A DNA stretch of 64,000 nt, from contig CM054114.1 of assembly GCA_028673005.1 (NCBI GenBank), forward strand, positions 12,369,108 to 12,433,107. Direction: 5' to 3'. The stretch's first letter is position 1. Each line of letters begins with the position of its first letter. Of the stretch, positions 11,316 through 24,239 are shown in pieces. Below the pieces are notes generated by a model that was given only the letters and a program-made list of their open reading frames with translations, searched no databases and had not been told where the DNA came from. The DNA is from Tanypteryx hageni (Eukaryota > Arthropoda > Insecta > Odonata > Petaluridae). Both the position numbers and the translations under genes were made by a program.

Positions 11316-13730
11316 CGCCATCAAACGCGCTCGCTTCTCAAACAGTCGCAAATTTTTTTCAGAAGTTTGTCAGGATATTCGTGCTGTCGTTTATCTCACG
11401 ACCCAATTTGGTCGTGGTGATATCTTCACTTCCGAAGGAGACACGTTGCCAAATAACACACACTGAATAGGAAAATCTTCCTCGACTCTCTTCATGTTTC
11501 AGTTCTCACTTATCTTCACTAAGGGTGGATAGTTTTTATTATCTTTGATAAACTCGAGCGATGCGTTAAATCGGAACACAATGCCAAATTTTAATGGGTA
11601 AACAATTTTCATATAAAATACCATTTCATTACAAATTTCAAATAATGTGTAATTATTACCGGGCAAAGTTACTTTAAACAAAGTACTAAGCCGAAGTTAA
11701 TCGTCGGAGCCACTAAGACAATTATTGTGTTTTTATGTTCTCTATTTGAAAGAGAGACTTTACATGCGCTCATGCAAAAGTTTGCGCTCGAACTCATAAT
11801 CTATAACTTGAAATAGAAGCACTTATTTAAACAAGTTCTATGTTTTTAAGTGTTTTATTTTTCTGAAAGTCATTGAATAATTATAATATGCAATGAATTG
11901 CGAGTGGGTCATGGGGTTGATCATGGATTCTATACAGAATAATCACAAGGAAAAGTATATTCCATAAATGAAATACACAAAGATTTCAGAGGGAAATCCA
12001 TAAAAAATTGTATCGAAAGTTTGGGCGATTCTTGAATTTTTATCTCTAAAATATGTCGTAATTATACGATCTCTCAAACTTTTTAATTTGCAATTCTGAA
12101 GAAATACACCTAAATACGAGTATGTCAATTTCCTCTTTGGTATTATATACTACTAACTTAGTTTCACCTTTTTCAGGGTAACTTGAAACCTAATTTGTGT
12201 TATACATATTAATAAGGATAAAGTTGACAATTTTATGCTTTATATTAGGTATTTAAAAGTGAATTTTTTTATAAATTGTGCTTTAAATTATCACTTAAAT
12301 TTCCAGTTATTTAAATAATCCGTATCTTAGCTTGTAACATGAGGTCCATGAGAGAATTTTATTTCATAGAAGGAGAACAAATTGAAGTGCTCCATAGTGC
12401 ACTATATCACTGACTAAATTTTTCCAGATGAGGATGAAGCCGTTAAGCTAGAGCGATTGTATCTCGCGTATGCTCTATTCTCCCAGTTCATCGTAACATT
12501 CCCGTGTTTATTTGGTTGTATTTAGGCCTTGCAGACCTTATATAGAATTTTTTCTTTTTCCTTTGACTAAATAACTCATCAGATAAAGGATTAATATAAA
12601 AATATCGATAATAAATGAGATATTATTCAATGTTGTGATGATAAAAAATAATCGTGGTGTGAGCAATTTTTTTAAGGGGATAAGTGTTATGACGTTCAAA
12701 TCAGTCAAGGGCCTTTGGATGAAGAATTCCGAATATCCTTCTCTCTATCGATGTTCCTGTTATATGTTGATGCGACGGGCACTAATTGAAAGCGATCAGG
12801 GTTACTGCTCCAAATTGACCATTTTTTGTCCATTAAATATTTAGGTAATTGGCGTCATTGACGTCACCTCGTTGACTTGATTTCGGTCATCGCACAGAAC
12901 TGGGCACTGCCAGCGAGTCGACCGATATGAAAATGCAAATTAGGAAAACTCAATCTTCTAGATTGGCAAAGATTAAATTCTATGACAAGCGATCGGATAA
13001 ACCACTATAAATTCTCGATGTACGGAAATGTTTCGATGTACAAGCGAAAGAAAGATCGAAGATACCACAAAGGACATTCGACATTCACTGAAGAGATGTG
13101 GCTCTTTTGTAAACAAGAGGAATCTCCGATCAGTTCGTTCAACTCTAAGACTTCGCCATTGGATAAAAAATCACGTAACAGCTCCCGAAAAGCACGTTTG
13201 GGTTCCGAGAATCACTCGAAGACACAGGAAAAGGAAATATCGAGTCAGAATACGAGATTATGTGAAAAATGCAAATATTGTAACTGAAGCGGCAGGAAGG
13301 GGGCGTGTTGCCGGAAGCACTTATCGTCGTTCGACAGAAGAAATGTTGCGTCGGATTCCGAGAAGCAAGATGAGGCCGCGAAGAAGAAGGAACCATGCAG
13401 AAGATACGAAGATATTACGTCTGCGGGTTTAACACGAAAGAGACGAGTTACAGACAAGGATGAAGCCTGAAGTCGAATAGATCGATGGAAGGCATCTGAA
13501 CGTTTTATACACTCCTACCGAGTACTTTTTCCCTTACTTTTCCATTGTTTATTTTTTGCACGCTTTTGCCTGTAAAAGGTTCGGAATTTTTTCGCTACTC
13601 TTCCTCGCGCGGAGAACGACCGCTGCAAATGGTGTGGAATCGAAGGGAAAAACAAGATAGAGAGGGCATTTCCTGGAACATATTCAACGGTGCCAACCTC
13701 CGCTGCCGTTCCTTCCCTAAATTCTTCAAC
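11316..13730. other. Non-coding region with a purine-rich block at about 13020-13430
   Basis: Most of this is AT-rich and featureless. Open frames of 101 and 134 codons (12982-13287 and 13028-13432) overlap in different frames and give Arg/Lys-rich products without domain features, so they are not called as genes. A TGACGTCA palindrome (CRE-like) lies at about 12858. Confidence 0.35.
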
Positions 13731-13734
13731 TCAC

Positions 13735-13908
13735 TCCCGTCTTCTTTCCCTTTCACCCCAGTACTCCCTCCTCCCCTTCCCCACTCCCATTTCTCCCTCA
13801 TTCCCCTCCCCTCCACTCTCTCCCTTCCCCACCCTCCACACTCCCCTTCTCCCTCTACCCCCCTTCCCACTCCCAATTCCCCTCCCCCTCTTCTCCTTCC
13901 TAACTTGA
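13735..13908. repeat. C-rich pyrimidine tract
   Basis: Built from CCCTTCCCCACTCCC-like units, and richer in C than the other tracts. Its minus strand is a G-rich purine run with many GGG and GGGG blocks, so quadruplex folding is possible. Open frames on both strands (158 and 93 codons) follow from its composition. Confidence 0.8.
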
Positions 13909-15412
13909 CCGAAATGTCCCCTTCCCCACGAAGCGCCAGTCAAGCCACAAAATTGTTATTCTTCCCAGCGCGATTTTTGAGCGCCTGGTTTCATCATTTT
14001 ATTGCCGAAGAAATGGGATGAAAGAGTCATTCCTTACGGTTCTGAAATTATCTTTGAGAGGTAATTTATAAGAGGTAATATCTAGTTGTAATTTGTGAAT
14101 CTCCTTTTAAGACTGATTCTCATAATTTTTTTAAATTTTGGTATATGGAATGATGATTTCCAAGTCACATTTTTTAATTTTGAACGAAGGTTGATTAATG
14201 CACCTACTATTTTACTTGTGTTTTTCTATTCAGATCTGATTATTTGTGAGTTTTTAATTTTAGAATGTAGCCTTTTAAAGTCAAATGCATCTGGATCCTT
14301 CAAAATAAATGCATTTTTTATTTAATTTTATATTTTTCTCGGATGGGTTAATCTTTTTTACAATGAATTCGACTCGGCAAAACTATCTCTTATGAACATT
14401 CCAGTAATAAATGAAATTTTTATAAAATTCCAAAGTAGTAAAAATTCATATCTGTACTCGTACGTTATTTGAAAACGAAAAATAGCAGGCTAAAGCAATC
14501 TCATTATTTCGGTTATATGTTCTTTTAAAAATAATTAGTTTTACATTTCATTCGCCTATTTAGCTTGATATGGATGACATAAAAATTATGTATAAATGCG
14601 TATTATCAGACTTTAAGGTATATGTTAACATACTACAAATATGATTAATTCTATTATTAGATGGCAGTTGCTCAAATAAATATAAGATATTTCATTCACC
14701 TGGATAATAGAAAGAATTGATTCCTCGTACTCCGATCGAATTAAATCAATTTATAGTTTTTCTTTTCTCTGGTTGTTGCAACTTTTGGAGTAATCGGTTA
14801 ATGTGAACATTTGCGGTCACCACTTGTAATAGTAAGTCAATGCGTGTCTATGTTTTGTACACGATGGTAAATAATTGAAGGAATTGGTGAACAAGTCGAT
14901 CGGTTCCTGAAAATTTGATAGCATATCTCTCATACTGATCTCTTTCGTGTCTTGGGAAACTTTGACGCAGAGTAAAATATTCACGTCCGCCGTATTTATG
15001 GGATGGCTACGGATATTGGATGGAAGAGAAGAGAAATTCCGAAAACTTCCGCTAGAGGCACACAAGACGTGGGTCGTTGACACTGACGTAAGGCCGATAA
15101 TATGACTTTCAATGCGATTCCAGAAAAAAAGGAGTTCTTTGTTCGTGGAATGAAGATGAAGGAGATTTCTAAAGGCAAAATGGATGAAAAGCTCCCTACA
15201 TGTTGAGTTTTTCCTGCGTTATAAAAGCAAGTAAAATGAAAAGTAAATAAAAATCAAAGATTTGTATATACGCGAGGCAAAAATCAAATTAAAAAATAGT
15301 AAAAAGAAAGAATGAAAATAATGTTTGAATTATAAAATTTTAAGGGAACGACGGAATTATTTATTAATAGGAAATGAAAGAAGTCGTTAAAAATCAGGGA
15401 ATGGCTTTGTTT
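13909..15412. other. AT-rich non-coding sequence
   Basis: No gene, RNA or element was recognised. Confidence 0.4.
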
Positions 15413-15645
15413 TGCACATGTAGGTCTCCATGTAAAGTAGTCGTAATTGTCTTCCGATTTTAACTAAAATTTGAACTTGTCGACAAATTTCAGTAAAACT
15501 CTCCAATACCAAATTTTATAAAAATACGTACAGCGGTTCCCGAGTTTTAACATGCAAACGGACGGATGGATAGATGGACGGACGGATTGACGGACGGATG
15601 GACGGACGGGCGGAAACTACCCTATATGCATTCACTTCGTGCAAA
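15413..15645 (+). repeat. ATGTAGGTCTCCATGTAAAG / GACGGAC / hairpin repeat
   Basis: In order it has CATGTAGGTCTCCATGTAAAG, a CGACAAATTTCAGTAAAACT block, AATACCAAATTTTAT, CAGCGGTTCCCGAGTTT, a GACGGATGGA/GACGGACG microsatellite (about 15556-15612), and a terminal hairpin of the form GCATTC-ACTTCGTGCAAA-GAACGC. The same order recurs at 19418-19630. It is a non-coding interspersed repeat of unknown class. Confidence 0.75.
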
Positions 15646-17230
15646 GAACGCATTAAAATCGATAACTGCGCCTAAGTATAATTTACAGAACCTTGGAAAT
15701 AACAGTTACCAGCGAAACATTAGCAGAGATAATTACGATGCAAACTGAAAAAGAAATGGAGGTTGAACTATTCATGAAACAGTGAATCAAGTTCAAGAGA
15801 AGCATTTTATTCTATGTTACCTCCTTACGGAAAATTTAGAAAACATTAAAAACGAAAAGTAAATAAGCTTCAGATGACAGAATTTCTTCTTCTTGTTTCA
15901 CTTCCAACTAACACCTGTCGCAAAACATCTCAATCCTCCATACCTTAAGTTTGCCAGAATTATCATTAATGGCGAGTTAAATAAAATTTTCCATTTTAAT
16001 TTATTTTACCTCTCTTAGATTTGTCTTTCCTCTTTCTTTATGTTATTCTGTCTCTTTTTATTCTTTTCTTTGTCCTCTGGTTTTCAGGACAGCAAAAAAT
16101 TTGCTCTACGGTTCATTCTCGCAGATGTGGGAACCGGATCCCCTCTTTTCCCCACGTTACTCTTGTTTACTTGGCGTTTCCAGTTTTTCTGTTCACTGTG
16201 TTCCCGAGAAGTGAAACCCCGAGGTTTACTTGCTCTCATTTAAATAATACATATGTTTTATTAACTAGGTTATAAGATTATTTTCGCCTACTTTGTCGAA
16301 TAGTTGATTTTAAGTTAATTTTTTTTGTCTTGCGTTATTATTCATATTATTCATTTATAAAAGCATAGTTACCTTTTATGAATTTACTTCTATTTCGAAA
16401 GAGAGAACTTTGAAGTATTAGCTTTAAAAATGTATAGTAGTAAATAAGTTCGGTTGAGAAAATGTAGCCAATATTTCCTCTTTCGTATAAAGATATCTCT
16501 GTATGCTTTAATGGTTGAATCCGTCATTTATGTGAAATAAGACTAAATGATTCAACATACTATAAATTTGTCGAAAAAACTTCACCAACAGATAAAAGTT
16601 TATTTTTCTTAGTTTTCCCTCATCGCTTTCCTTTGTGCCTTGATGAATAGTTGCTCTGTTCCATGATCCCTTCTCGTTCAAAGATCATCAATCTTCCGTT
16701 GGGAGTTTCTTAAATCGCAAGACAATGGACTCGGGATTCATGGGAGGGTTAGTTTCAAGGGATCTGTGTGCCAAGTTGCGTTCTATGTGGCCTTGTGTAC
16801 GTTTCTAGGGCAAATCTGATGCAAACAGCATTGTAATTTCACGTCTGTTTACTGCTTAATGGAAATTATTCTTCACTGCCATTAATTTCGAAGGAATATT
16901 ATATTCTTTGAAACGCACTTACTGCCGAGAGAAAGACGCTCGCGTTTGATTATACGATTGTTCATTAGGGTTAACATTTCTACCAACTATGTATTTTTGG
17001 CAGGATTTTAACAATTCTTACCTTTTTATTGGAGTTTGCCAATGCTTTAGTTTACGGATTCTAATTACGGTTGGCATGTATCGAAACTGAATTGAATTGC
17101 AGCGCGACTAGAAAAGTATTAGGATTTACTTTTATAACTCGAAATATTTTATTCGAGGGATGAAGAAAATATTGATGATGGCACAAGGCACCGGACATGT
17201 ATCGTCCTAGAATTTAGAAAATATATTAGA
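15646..17230. other. AT-rich non-coding sequence
   Basis: The short frames at 16021-16275 are hydrophobic but come from a T-rich stretch, and no gene is supported. Confidence 0.35.
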
Positions 17231-17234
17231 AGTG

Positions 17235-17315
17235 AAAGAGAAAGAGCGAGAGAGATGGAGGGAGAGAGAGGGAGAGAAAGAGACGGAGAGAGAGATGGAG
17301 GGAGGGAAAAGGGAG
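17235..17315. repeat. GA-rich purine tract
   Basis: GAGAGAGA runs with interspersed GATGGAGGGAG units. Simple repeat. Confidence 0.75.
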
Positions 17316-18954
17316 TTAAGAGAAAGGCAGCTTAGAAAAACAGTTGCCAGAAGAAATCTGAATCCATTCCACTATTCGCATAAATACTGAAAAATTCATG
17401 TTGGACGTGATAAAGATATATAAGATGAAACGTAGGACGTTTTCACGTAACGGCAAAAAATCCATTGTCTCTTTTTGTCTTATAAACTCATTTTTTATTG
17501 ATGAGACGTGAAGGACAACTTATTTGAAATTGAGGTCGACGTCACAATTCAAGTTTTCCACAACACTGGAAAACCAGAAACAATTGAGAATTCAGAAAAA
17601 AAATACTTAACCGACTCTCTTATTCTAGATATTTTTTCCCTTCGACTGAAGAAATATTCTGTAACTCTTTTCGACCGAACGAGCTAATGTGTATTTAAAG
17701 GTAATGGAAACATAACTCGTTGCATGATAAACAGCGTTACCTGTTTGAGAAAATGTTAACGTTATCTTTATTCGAAATCAATTCCCTCTAAATGCATAAA
17801 TAATGTAAAATAATTAAATTTTGACTGGGTGAATGCGTTAACAAAGGGAGAATAATTTAAGAAAATAAACAATACAAGAGTATTTTTTACTAGAAATCCC
17901 ACATTCCAAAAATATATCTGTGGAAATAAGCAAATGATTTCTAATAAAAAATATTATCTTGTGTAGTTTATTTTATTCCATTATGGAATTCCGTGAAATC
18001 TCGGAGTCGCCAATTAATTTTAACTAGAGAATAATTTTTTAATGCCTTTGGTGTGTCGGAGCAATTTTATTTCAGCATAAGATGACGATCCCGTAACAGA
18101 ATTTATTACGTGCTTCCTTGTTTTGGAACGTGCTTTTTAGGAAGAACATGTAATGGGAACTGTTTTAGGAGACCGAGAATTTAATCTTCCAGTAGAACAT
18201 CGTCACTCGAAACGCCCTTTGAATTAATATCCCAAAGTATCGATTGGCGAGAGCGGATATAAAATTCCCTCGGAGCGAACTCGCTTGCAAAGGCCTCCAT
18301 TTGTGAAAGCAAACATTTATAGAAAAACGAAATTTTCGAGAGCAAGTTTTTTTTAAAAAAGGAATTCAAATTCCAGCGATCTCGCCGTTTTTCCACTGTG
18401 CTCGAAACGTTTCTAATTCATTCGCAGAACTACTTCTTCTTTCAGCTATATTCTCGATTTACCTTTTAATTTTTTCTTCTGCAAACTTCACATAGAATGT
18501 TCCATCGTTTTTTTATTTGCGTCGACGAGCGCTGGATGGAAGCTTTTTTATTTCGATATCGCTATATAAAGATAAGATCATCCGTTCGATCATCGTATAA
18601 GGCAAAGCAAAAAAATACTTCATCTTTTGCCATCCCATCCAATCGCCAATCGAACTTCGATTCCCTTCATTGTTTGTAACTCCATATTGAATGGAAAACA
18701 AGTGAGAGAAGAATTGGAGAGCAAATTACGTAAGGCGGTTTTTTCTTGTTTTAGAATTACGACGTCATCATCAGATTACAACGTTGGCTTAGATCGACAG
18801 CCTCATTGTATAGTCTATAAATTCCCTTTAAAAGCACGATATTGATGTTATGTAATAATATGTTTTCCATTTAAAAGCAATGGCCTTTTTGCTATGGCAG
18901 TTTTATTTCCCATTTATAACAAGAATGGAAAGGTGTACTCCACGTCGAAGTGCA
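17316..18954. other. AT-rich non-coding sequence
   Basis: No supported gene. Short frames on opposite strands at 18497-18701 overlap and carry no domain. Confidence 0.35.
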
Positions 18955-19630
18955 CAGTTTCCAAATGCGTTCTTTGAGATCGACAAATTTTAGTAAAACT
19001 CTCCAATGCTAAATGTCATCAAAATACGTCCTGCGGTTCCCGAGTTGAAACAGGCACGTTGTAAAATACATGTAGGTCTTCATGTAAAGAGGTCGTTATT
19101 GTAGTCCAATTTCAACCAAAATTGGAATCGGTCGACAAATTTCAGTAAAACTCTCCAATGCCGAATTTCATTAAAATATGTCCAGCGGTTCCCGAATTGA
19201 AACAGAGGGACGTTGTAAAATTTTAAATATTTTTGGAATGAACAAAAGAAGATCAAAAATAGTATAATTACGTAAATAGGTACGTTAATTTCCTTTTCTT
19301 GAAATTTATCGTTAACCTTACGTTTTACGAGAAAAATTATTTGAAAAAAATGTGTATTTAATTATTTTATTTAACTGTTGTTCTCAATATTTTTCGATGA
19401 GATGCTTGGGAAATACTTTGTAAAATACATGTAGGTCTCCATGTAAAGTGGTCATTATTATCTTCCGATTTTAACCGAAATTGGAATCAATCCACACATT
19501 TTAGTAATACTCTCTAATACCAAATTTCATCAAAACACGTCCAGCGGCTCCCAAGTTTAAACATGCGGACGGACGGACGGACTGAAACGACCTCCCCTAT
19601 ATGCGTTCACTTCGTGCAAAGAACGCATAA
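18955..19630 (+). repeat. Cluster of three ATGTAGGTCT / CAGCGGTTCCCGAG repeat copies
   Basis: Three partial or complete monomers lie in the same orientation. The first, about 18955-19060, is a 3' core. The second, about 19064-19215, opens with ATACATGTAGGTCTTCATG. The third, about 19418-19630, opens with ATACATGTAGGTCTCCATG, continues through GACGGACGGACGGAC and ends in the GCGTTC-ACTTCGTGCAAA-GAACGC hairpin. Only the third carries the microsatellite and hairpin. The arrangement suggests repeated insertion or tandem growth of one non-coding family. Confidence 0.75.
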
Positions 19631-19689
19631 AAATGCAAATTTAAAATGCCTTACACCGATATCATGCTTTTACTATCGGGATAGAAATA

Positions 19690-19870
19690 AAACAAAGAAG
19701 CCGGTAAAAGAATGATTACTTGTCACCAACTGAGCATAGGTCCAACAAATTTTGACCATATCTAGCCTCCATATAAACAGCTCTATTCCAGAATTCTAGA
19801 GATATTGCCCGAAGAGACGGACGGACAGGTAAACTGAATGTATAAGCGATTTTTTAAGGAAAAAAGCGCT
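19690..19870. repeat. GACGGACGGACAG repeat with AGCGATTTTTT hairpin
   Basis: After CCATATCTAGCCTCCATAT-like sequence comes GAGACGGACGGACAGG (about 19815-19830). It is followed by a hairpin whose arms are AGCGATTTTTT and AAAAAAGCGCT around a 4-base loop. It shares the microsatellite-plus-hairpin plan of the neighbouring repeats but uses a different hairpin, so it is a related but separate family. Confidence 0.5.
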
Positions 19871-20802
19871 AAAAAGCAACTATCCACGCTCAACTTTACC
19901 TTATTTGTATTGTCAATGGCAGCTTTTTGCCATTTCTTCTCACTCGCTAATCTGTGGATTTTATTCATTTGCTTCGTTGACTCGGGATATTATCTTTCTA
20001 CATGGCCTTTCTTTGGCGTGTTTTGCAAGCCAAAAAAATTCGTAGAGATCTAAACTTCTGTCTTCCGATCAGTCCATTTCGACGTCTTCTCACGCCCCTT
20101 TATTTCCGCTTAATTTCTATGTTTTTACGAGAATGGGAGAGGACGGGTCGCCATCATTGAAGTCGTGACGTTTTGCAGAACACTTCTTTTGATTGCGAGA
20201 GAAGGCTGACGTCTAAAGCGACAGTTTCCGTTATCCCATTGATGACATATGACTTTCTCATCTATCTGTTTATAACTAGTTATTATCTTCTAGGGCGTAT
20301 CGATTTCAACAGCTCATACTGTAACACGCCTGCGATTTTCGCTGTTCATTATTCCGTTTAAACGAATATTTCCATGTTTTCATTTGTCATTTATCTACGC
20401 TACAGAAGAATATAAAGAACCCATCCGGAGAATCGAATGAAATGTGGTTTGACAGAGCGGTACGAATAAAAAATATTTAGATTCGCGGCAATACATTCCC
20501 AATTTAGCCAAAATGGCGCGACTCCAGAGGAGAAAGGGAGAGGTTCCGCGACTCATTCTCTCGCCCTCTTTCCAGAAGCGCGTTCAAAAAGGGTATTATA
20601 ACAATTATCCCCTTCCCCCCTCATTCTCCCTTTCGGGTGACCTTTAAAAATTGGCCTTTTGGCTTCAACCCCTCTCGTCCGAGGCCATCACTCCTCCTCG
20701 CTTTGTCATGGCAAGGTGCATTGGAAGAGACAAAGGAATTCATACGCGGAAGAAAGAGAGAGAGAGGAAGAGTGGGCGGGCAAAAAAAGCGAGGATGGAT
20801 TA
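19871..20802. other. Non-coding sequence, partly CpG-richer at 20500-20780
   Basis: A block near 20500-20780 is richer in CpG and CT/GA runs than its surroundings. No gene is supported. Confidence 0.35.
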
Positions 20803-20930
20803 AAATAGATAGATAAATGTCTTTATTCGGGAGAAATTTAGACCATAAGGTCCACTCTTACATTTAACACTTCGTTAATATAATAAATATTAGAAAAAAT
20901 AAAATATTACAATATACATTACTTAAACAA
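20803..20930 (-). mobile_element. Possible retroposon 3' end on the minus strand
   Basis: Read on the minus strand, the sequence GGACCTTATGGTCTAAATTT is followed by CTCCCGAATAAAGAC and then an ATCT-type tail (about 20803-20822). An AATAAA signal followed by a short tandem tail is typical of non-LTR retroposon ends. It is cut on its other side by the Tigger-like element that starts at 20933. No coding sequence remains, and the class is inferred. Confidence 0.35.
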
Positions 20931-20932
20931 TA

Positions 20933-21497
20933 CAAGTTTCCCTCTCTTTATGCGGGTTCGCTTTATGCGAATTCGCTATTATGCTATTGCTGCCGGAATT
21001 TCTTTTTATACGTCTACGATTCACTCTTATGCGGTTACGCGGCCAGGGCAAGACAAATGAAAGAAAGGTCTCCACTATACCACAAGGCAACCATTCAATA
21101 TCCGAGTGTCTCTTCTGCTTTGCGTATTAGTACTACAGTAAAAGAGATGAGAGTGGAGTGGATATTGTAGAGTGGAGATTTCTTGTGATACTATTTGAGC
21201 ACACTTGAGAAGTTTTGTCTCCATGCCCGCGGAACTTACGTTGGGCCACGACAAGCATCCAGCACTTTAAACCTCCACTATTATGTCACTCACTTGTGCT
21301 TGTCTGCTTCCTTTTATTGGCGAGTATAATTTTCAGTGTTAATTGTTTTAATTTTGTATTTAGCGCATAAGAAGACGTTATGGAGCAAAATAATAGCGTT
21401 TTGGAGAGGAGTTAGGATTGATTGTGAAACGTATTCTGTTTTGCGAATTCGCTTCTTTTCCTGGAACGCAACCCCCGTATAAAGAGAGGGAAACCTG
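20933..21497. mobile_element. pogo/Tigger-like miniature element
   Basis: The left end is CAAGTTTCCCTCTCTTTATG and the right end in reverse is CAGGTTTCCCTCTCTTTATA, terminal inverted repeats matching at about 18 of the first 20 bases. Both ends continue into GCGAATTCGC-containing subterminal sequence (about 20967 and 21443). TTTATGCGGGTTCGCTTTATGCG-like subterminal sequence is typical of pogo/Tigger elements, which insert at TA. TA precedes the left end at 20931-20932. The interior is non-coding. Confidence 0.72.
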
Positions 21498-21655
21498 AAT
21501 ATAAATTGTACAAAGTAAAAAGGATAAAAATGAAAACAAATTTGAGTTTGTGGGGAAAACTTAGGTAAAAACAGACATTTCCTCCCTAGTAAAACACACG
21601 CAGGAAAACACTCACTGAGAAGGGGGATGTGAAAAACTTGCGAAAACCCTAGATA

Positions 21656-21687
<32 letters not shown>

Positions 21688-21925
21688 GGTAATATAAAAC
21701 TACAACATTAAATAGAATGGAGTATGTACAGTAGGAGAGTTTGTATGTACAGCGACGTTGGATACCGTCATAAAAAATAAATGACAAGATATTTATGAAA
21801 TATATACAAGAAATATATACATACAGTGAATATAGAGGTTAGAACATGCATATTATGAGAAAGAAGGAAATAATATAAAATAACATACAATATAAAACAA
21901 TACAAAATAATATAAAATAATATAA
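21498..21925. repeat. AT-rich low-complexity run with (TA)n
   Basis: A (TA)n array at about 21659-21686 is followed, at 21870-21925, by degenerate AATATAAAATAAT repeats. The 157-codon minus-strand frame across it contains an Ile-Tyr run from the TA array and is not a gene. Confidence 0.7.
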
Positions 21926-24239
21926 TACAATAGAGAGGGTGGAAGATGGTGCGGAAGTGTTTCCGGTCGTGGGAAAGCAGCTTTGTGCATTAACGAGTGC
22001 GGAAAGATTACGATTTACTCCTTGTCTAGGGATATAATACGATAAAACGTCGATTTTAATCGAAAAATAGTAAGTTTAGTATTCAGAATCCACCATCTAC
22101 CTAAACTTTATCATTGATAGTTTATATAAGCACAAATAAACTTTTCCACGGCGTTAAATTTTAGGTCGCGTCAGTCTTACAGACATAAATAGATCAATTC
22201 GGTCTTAAGAAAATACTGCTTCGCGATATGATAATTTCGGCGTGTATGATAATGGAACATCTTTCCCGAAAGTCTGTTTCCTGCACGACTGGAAAACAAC
22301 CGTTTCGGTCCACGGGACCTCAAGGTGTCGTGACCTACACGGATGCTTTCTGAATGATGTCCTGCCGAGTTAGAGTCTGACCGGTGTGTGTGTGCGCGCG
22401 TGTTCGGACAAGTGGACCAGAACCGGCCCACTCCACCCCCCTTACTCTATCTTCCTCTTCCGAGATTCAGCGAGGCATTGTGCGTGAGCCGCCCCGAATC
22501 TGCCAGACGGGGCAGAAGTATTGGTCCTTTGAAGATGTTATCATCAAAGGAAAAACCCTAATAGATTTGAGATGATAGCGATAGGTGGTTCGCTCTAATA
22601 AATAACGAGACCTTTTCCTTAGGACAATGCGTGCGCCCAAGGGGGTGGCCGGATTAAGGATATGTTCTCCCTTCCAAATAATTTCTCTTCTAATAATCTG
22701 TCGATCATGTACACCAGAGATTTAGTTGACCTGAAGGGAGATTTCGATTTTAATCACGAAAGAAATGTAAAATACAATTATTATCTACATCACCTTTATA
22801 AAAGATTTTCTTATAGCCAACATTATTTCAGAGGACGTTTAAGTTAATCATATATACTTATAGCCAATTTCATGATTCATTTGGAAGCTTTAGAACGCTC
22901 AATGAATCACGGCCAAAAAAATGCGCATCAGGTTTTCCAAACATTTTTTCTGTTGAAGTTATCTTCATTGGTTTGATTTTGAATAAGCCGCAGCGGGTGT
23001 ATACATTGCTTTCGCTAACTCTTCTTGATTTATTAAAAACTGAATCATATGTTAATTACTCTAAGTTTCAAGTAGCGCCACTTTAATTCCTAGTTTGCAA
23101 TAAATGAAAGGTTCCATTTCTTATTCAGGCAAGGGATTCGGATGGTGCTGAATGTCCTTTCCGTGGTTTAGCAAGTTCCGATGATTTTTTCCGTTCTCCT
23201 TTTCCGCGTTAACGCTCGCAGTGAAAAAAATCGAAAAGAATGACCTTCCACTACATTCAGAAAATCGTTCCGTTTGAAATGAGAAATATCTCCAAAAGAC
23301 GGAATTTAACTCCTAACTGCACTACATCAAGATCGGCCCATTTCTTCTCCTTTTGACAGTTAAGAGCTAAGAATTCCTCGCGAGTTCTAAGCTGGCGCCA
23401 ATGCAAAACAAGTCGCCCTTAAAGAATGCCATCGGGTGAACTTTTTTCCGCTCTCTCTCTCTTCCTCCCCCACCCTCCCCCTACCCAACCGCCCTCTCGC
23501 CGTTCGGAATGAGAGACTCGCAGGCAGTGTGGGAACGGTCGCGCCGTTCTCTTGTGTCTCCTTTGGGAATTCCAGGAAGTTGGGAACGGTTTTAAACAAA
23601 AAAGGAGGCGACCCGTTCCAGGCTGCTGGACTTGGATTACCCTCCTCCCTCTCCTCCTCACTCCCTATCTCCTATACCCTCCTCCTATCCTTTCTTCCCT
23701 TTCTCCCTCATCCCCTTCCTGCTCCCTTTTTCCAAGCGAGGAGTTCCGGTTCTATCTCATCCGAGGATGGGCGGCCGAGCTCAGACGTCACGATCCGACT
23801 TTTTCCTTGTTTCGTTTCATCGCTCTTCTGATCTCTTTTGTCTTCCTCCCCTACCTCCGCCCTCCCTTTCCCCGCCCTCCCTCCCTCCCACTCCGCCACT
23901 CTCGTACCGTAAGATGGAGCACTGGGCAGGTTTTTTTCTTATCGGTTACTTTTTCCCTTCCGTGCTTCATTACCTCTGCAATGTTTTATACATATCTGTG
24001 TAATATGGAGATGGGATGCATAGCTGAGATGTGCAGCCAATGTCTCTCTTTTGGAAGCGTGCAACGCACAACCCGCGGAACAGGAGCGATGGAGTGCATT
24101 TGGGCGGAAGGAAACCACCCCAGGCGATCCGAAGCAAATGGGAAAATTATCGCAATTTGGTTAGCGCAAAGTTACATCGTATGGGATAATATTTTATGAA
24201 TGTAGCTTCGTCTGTCGCGTCAACAATTTTAAAATTGGT
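21926..24239. other. Non-coding region with CT-rich patches
   Basis: CT-rich tracts lie at about 23450-23500, 23640-23740 and 23845-23895. Frames of 123-215 codons over them are compositional. A hairpin with arms TCCTTTGA and TCAAAGGA lies at about 22526-22552. No gene is supported. Confidence 0.4.

Noticed and set aside
13028..13432. 134-codon Arg-rich frame
   Set aside because: It is overlapped by a frame in another phase and the purine-rich strand explains the basic composition. No homology can be named.
21314..21787. 157-codon minus-strand frame
   Set aside because: It includes a (TA)n array read as Ile-Tyr repeats and overlaps the Tigger-like element.
23552..24199. 215-codon frame on the plus strand
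   Set aside because: Most of it crosses CT-rich patches, a shorter frame in another phase overlaps it, and no domain is visible.
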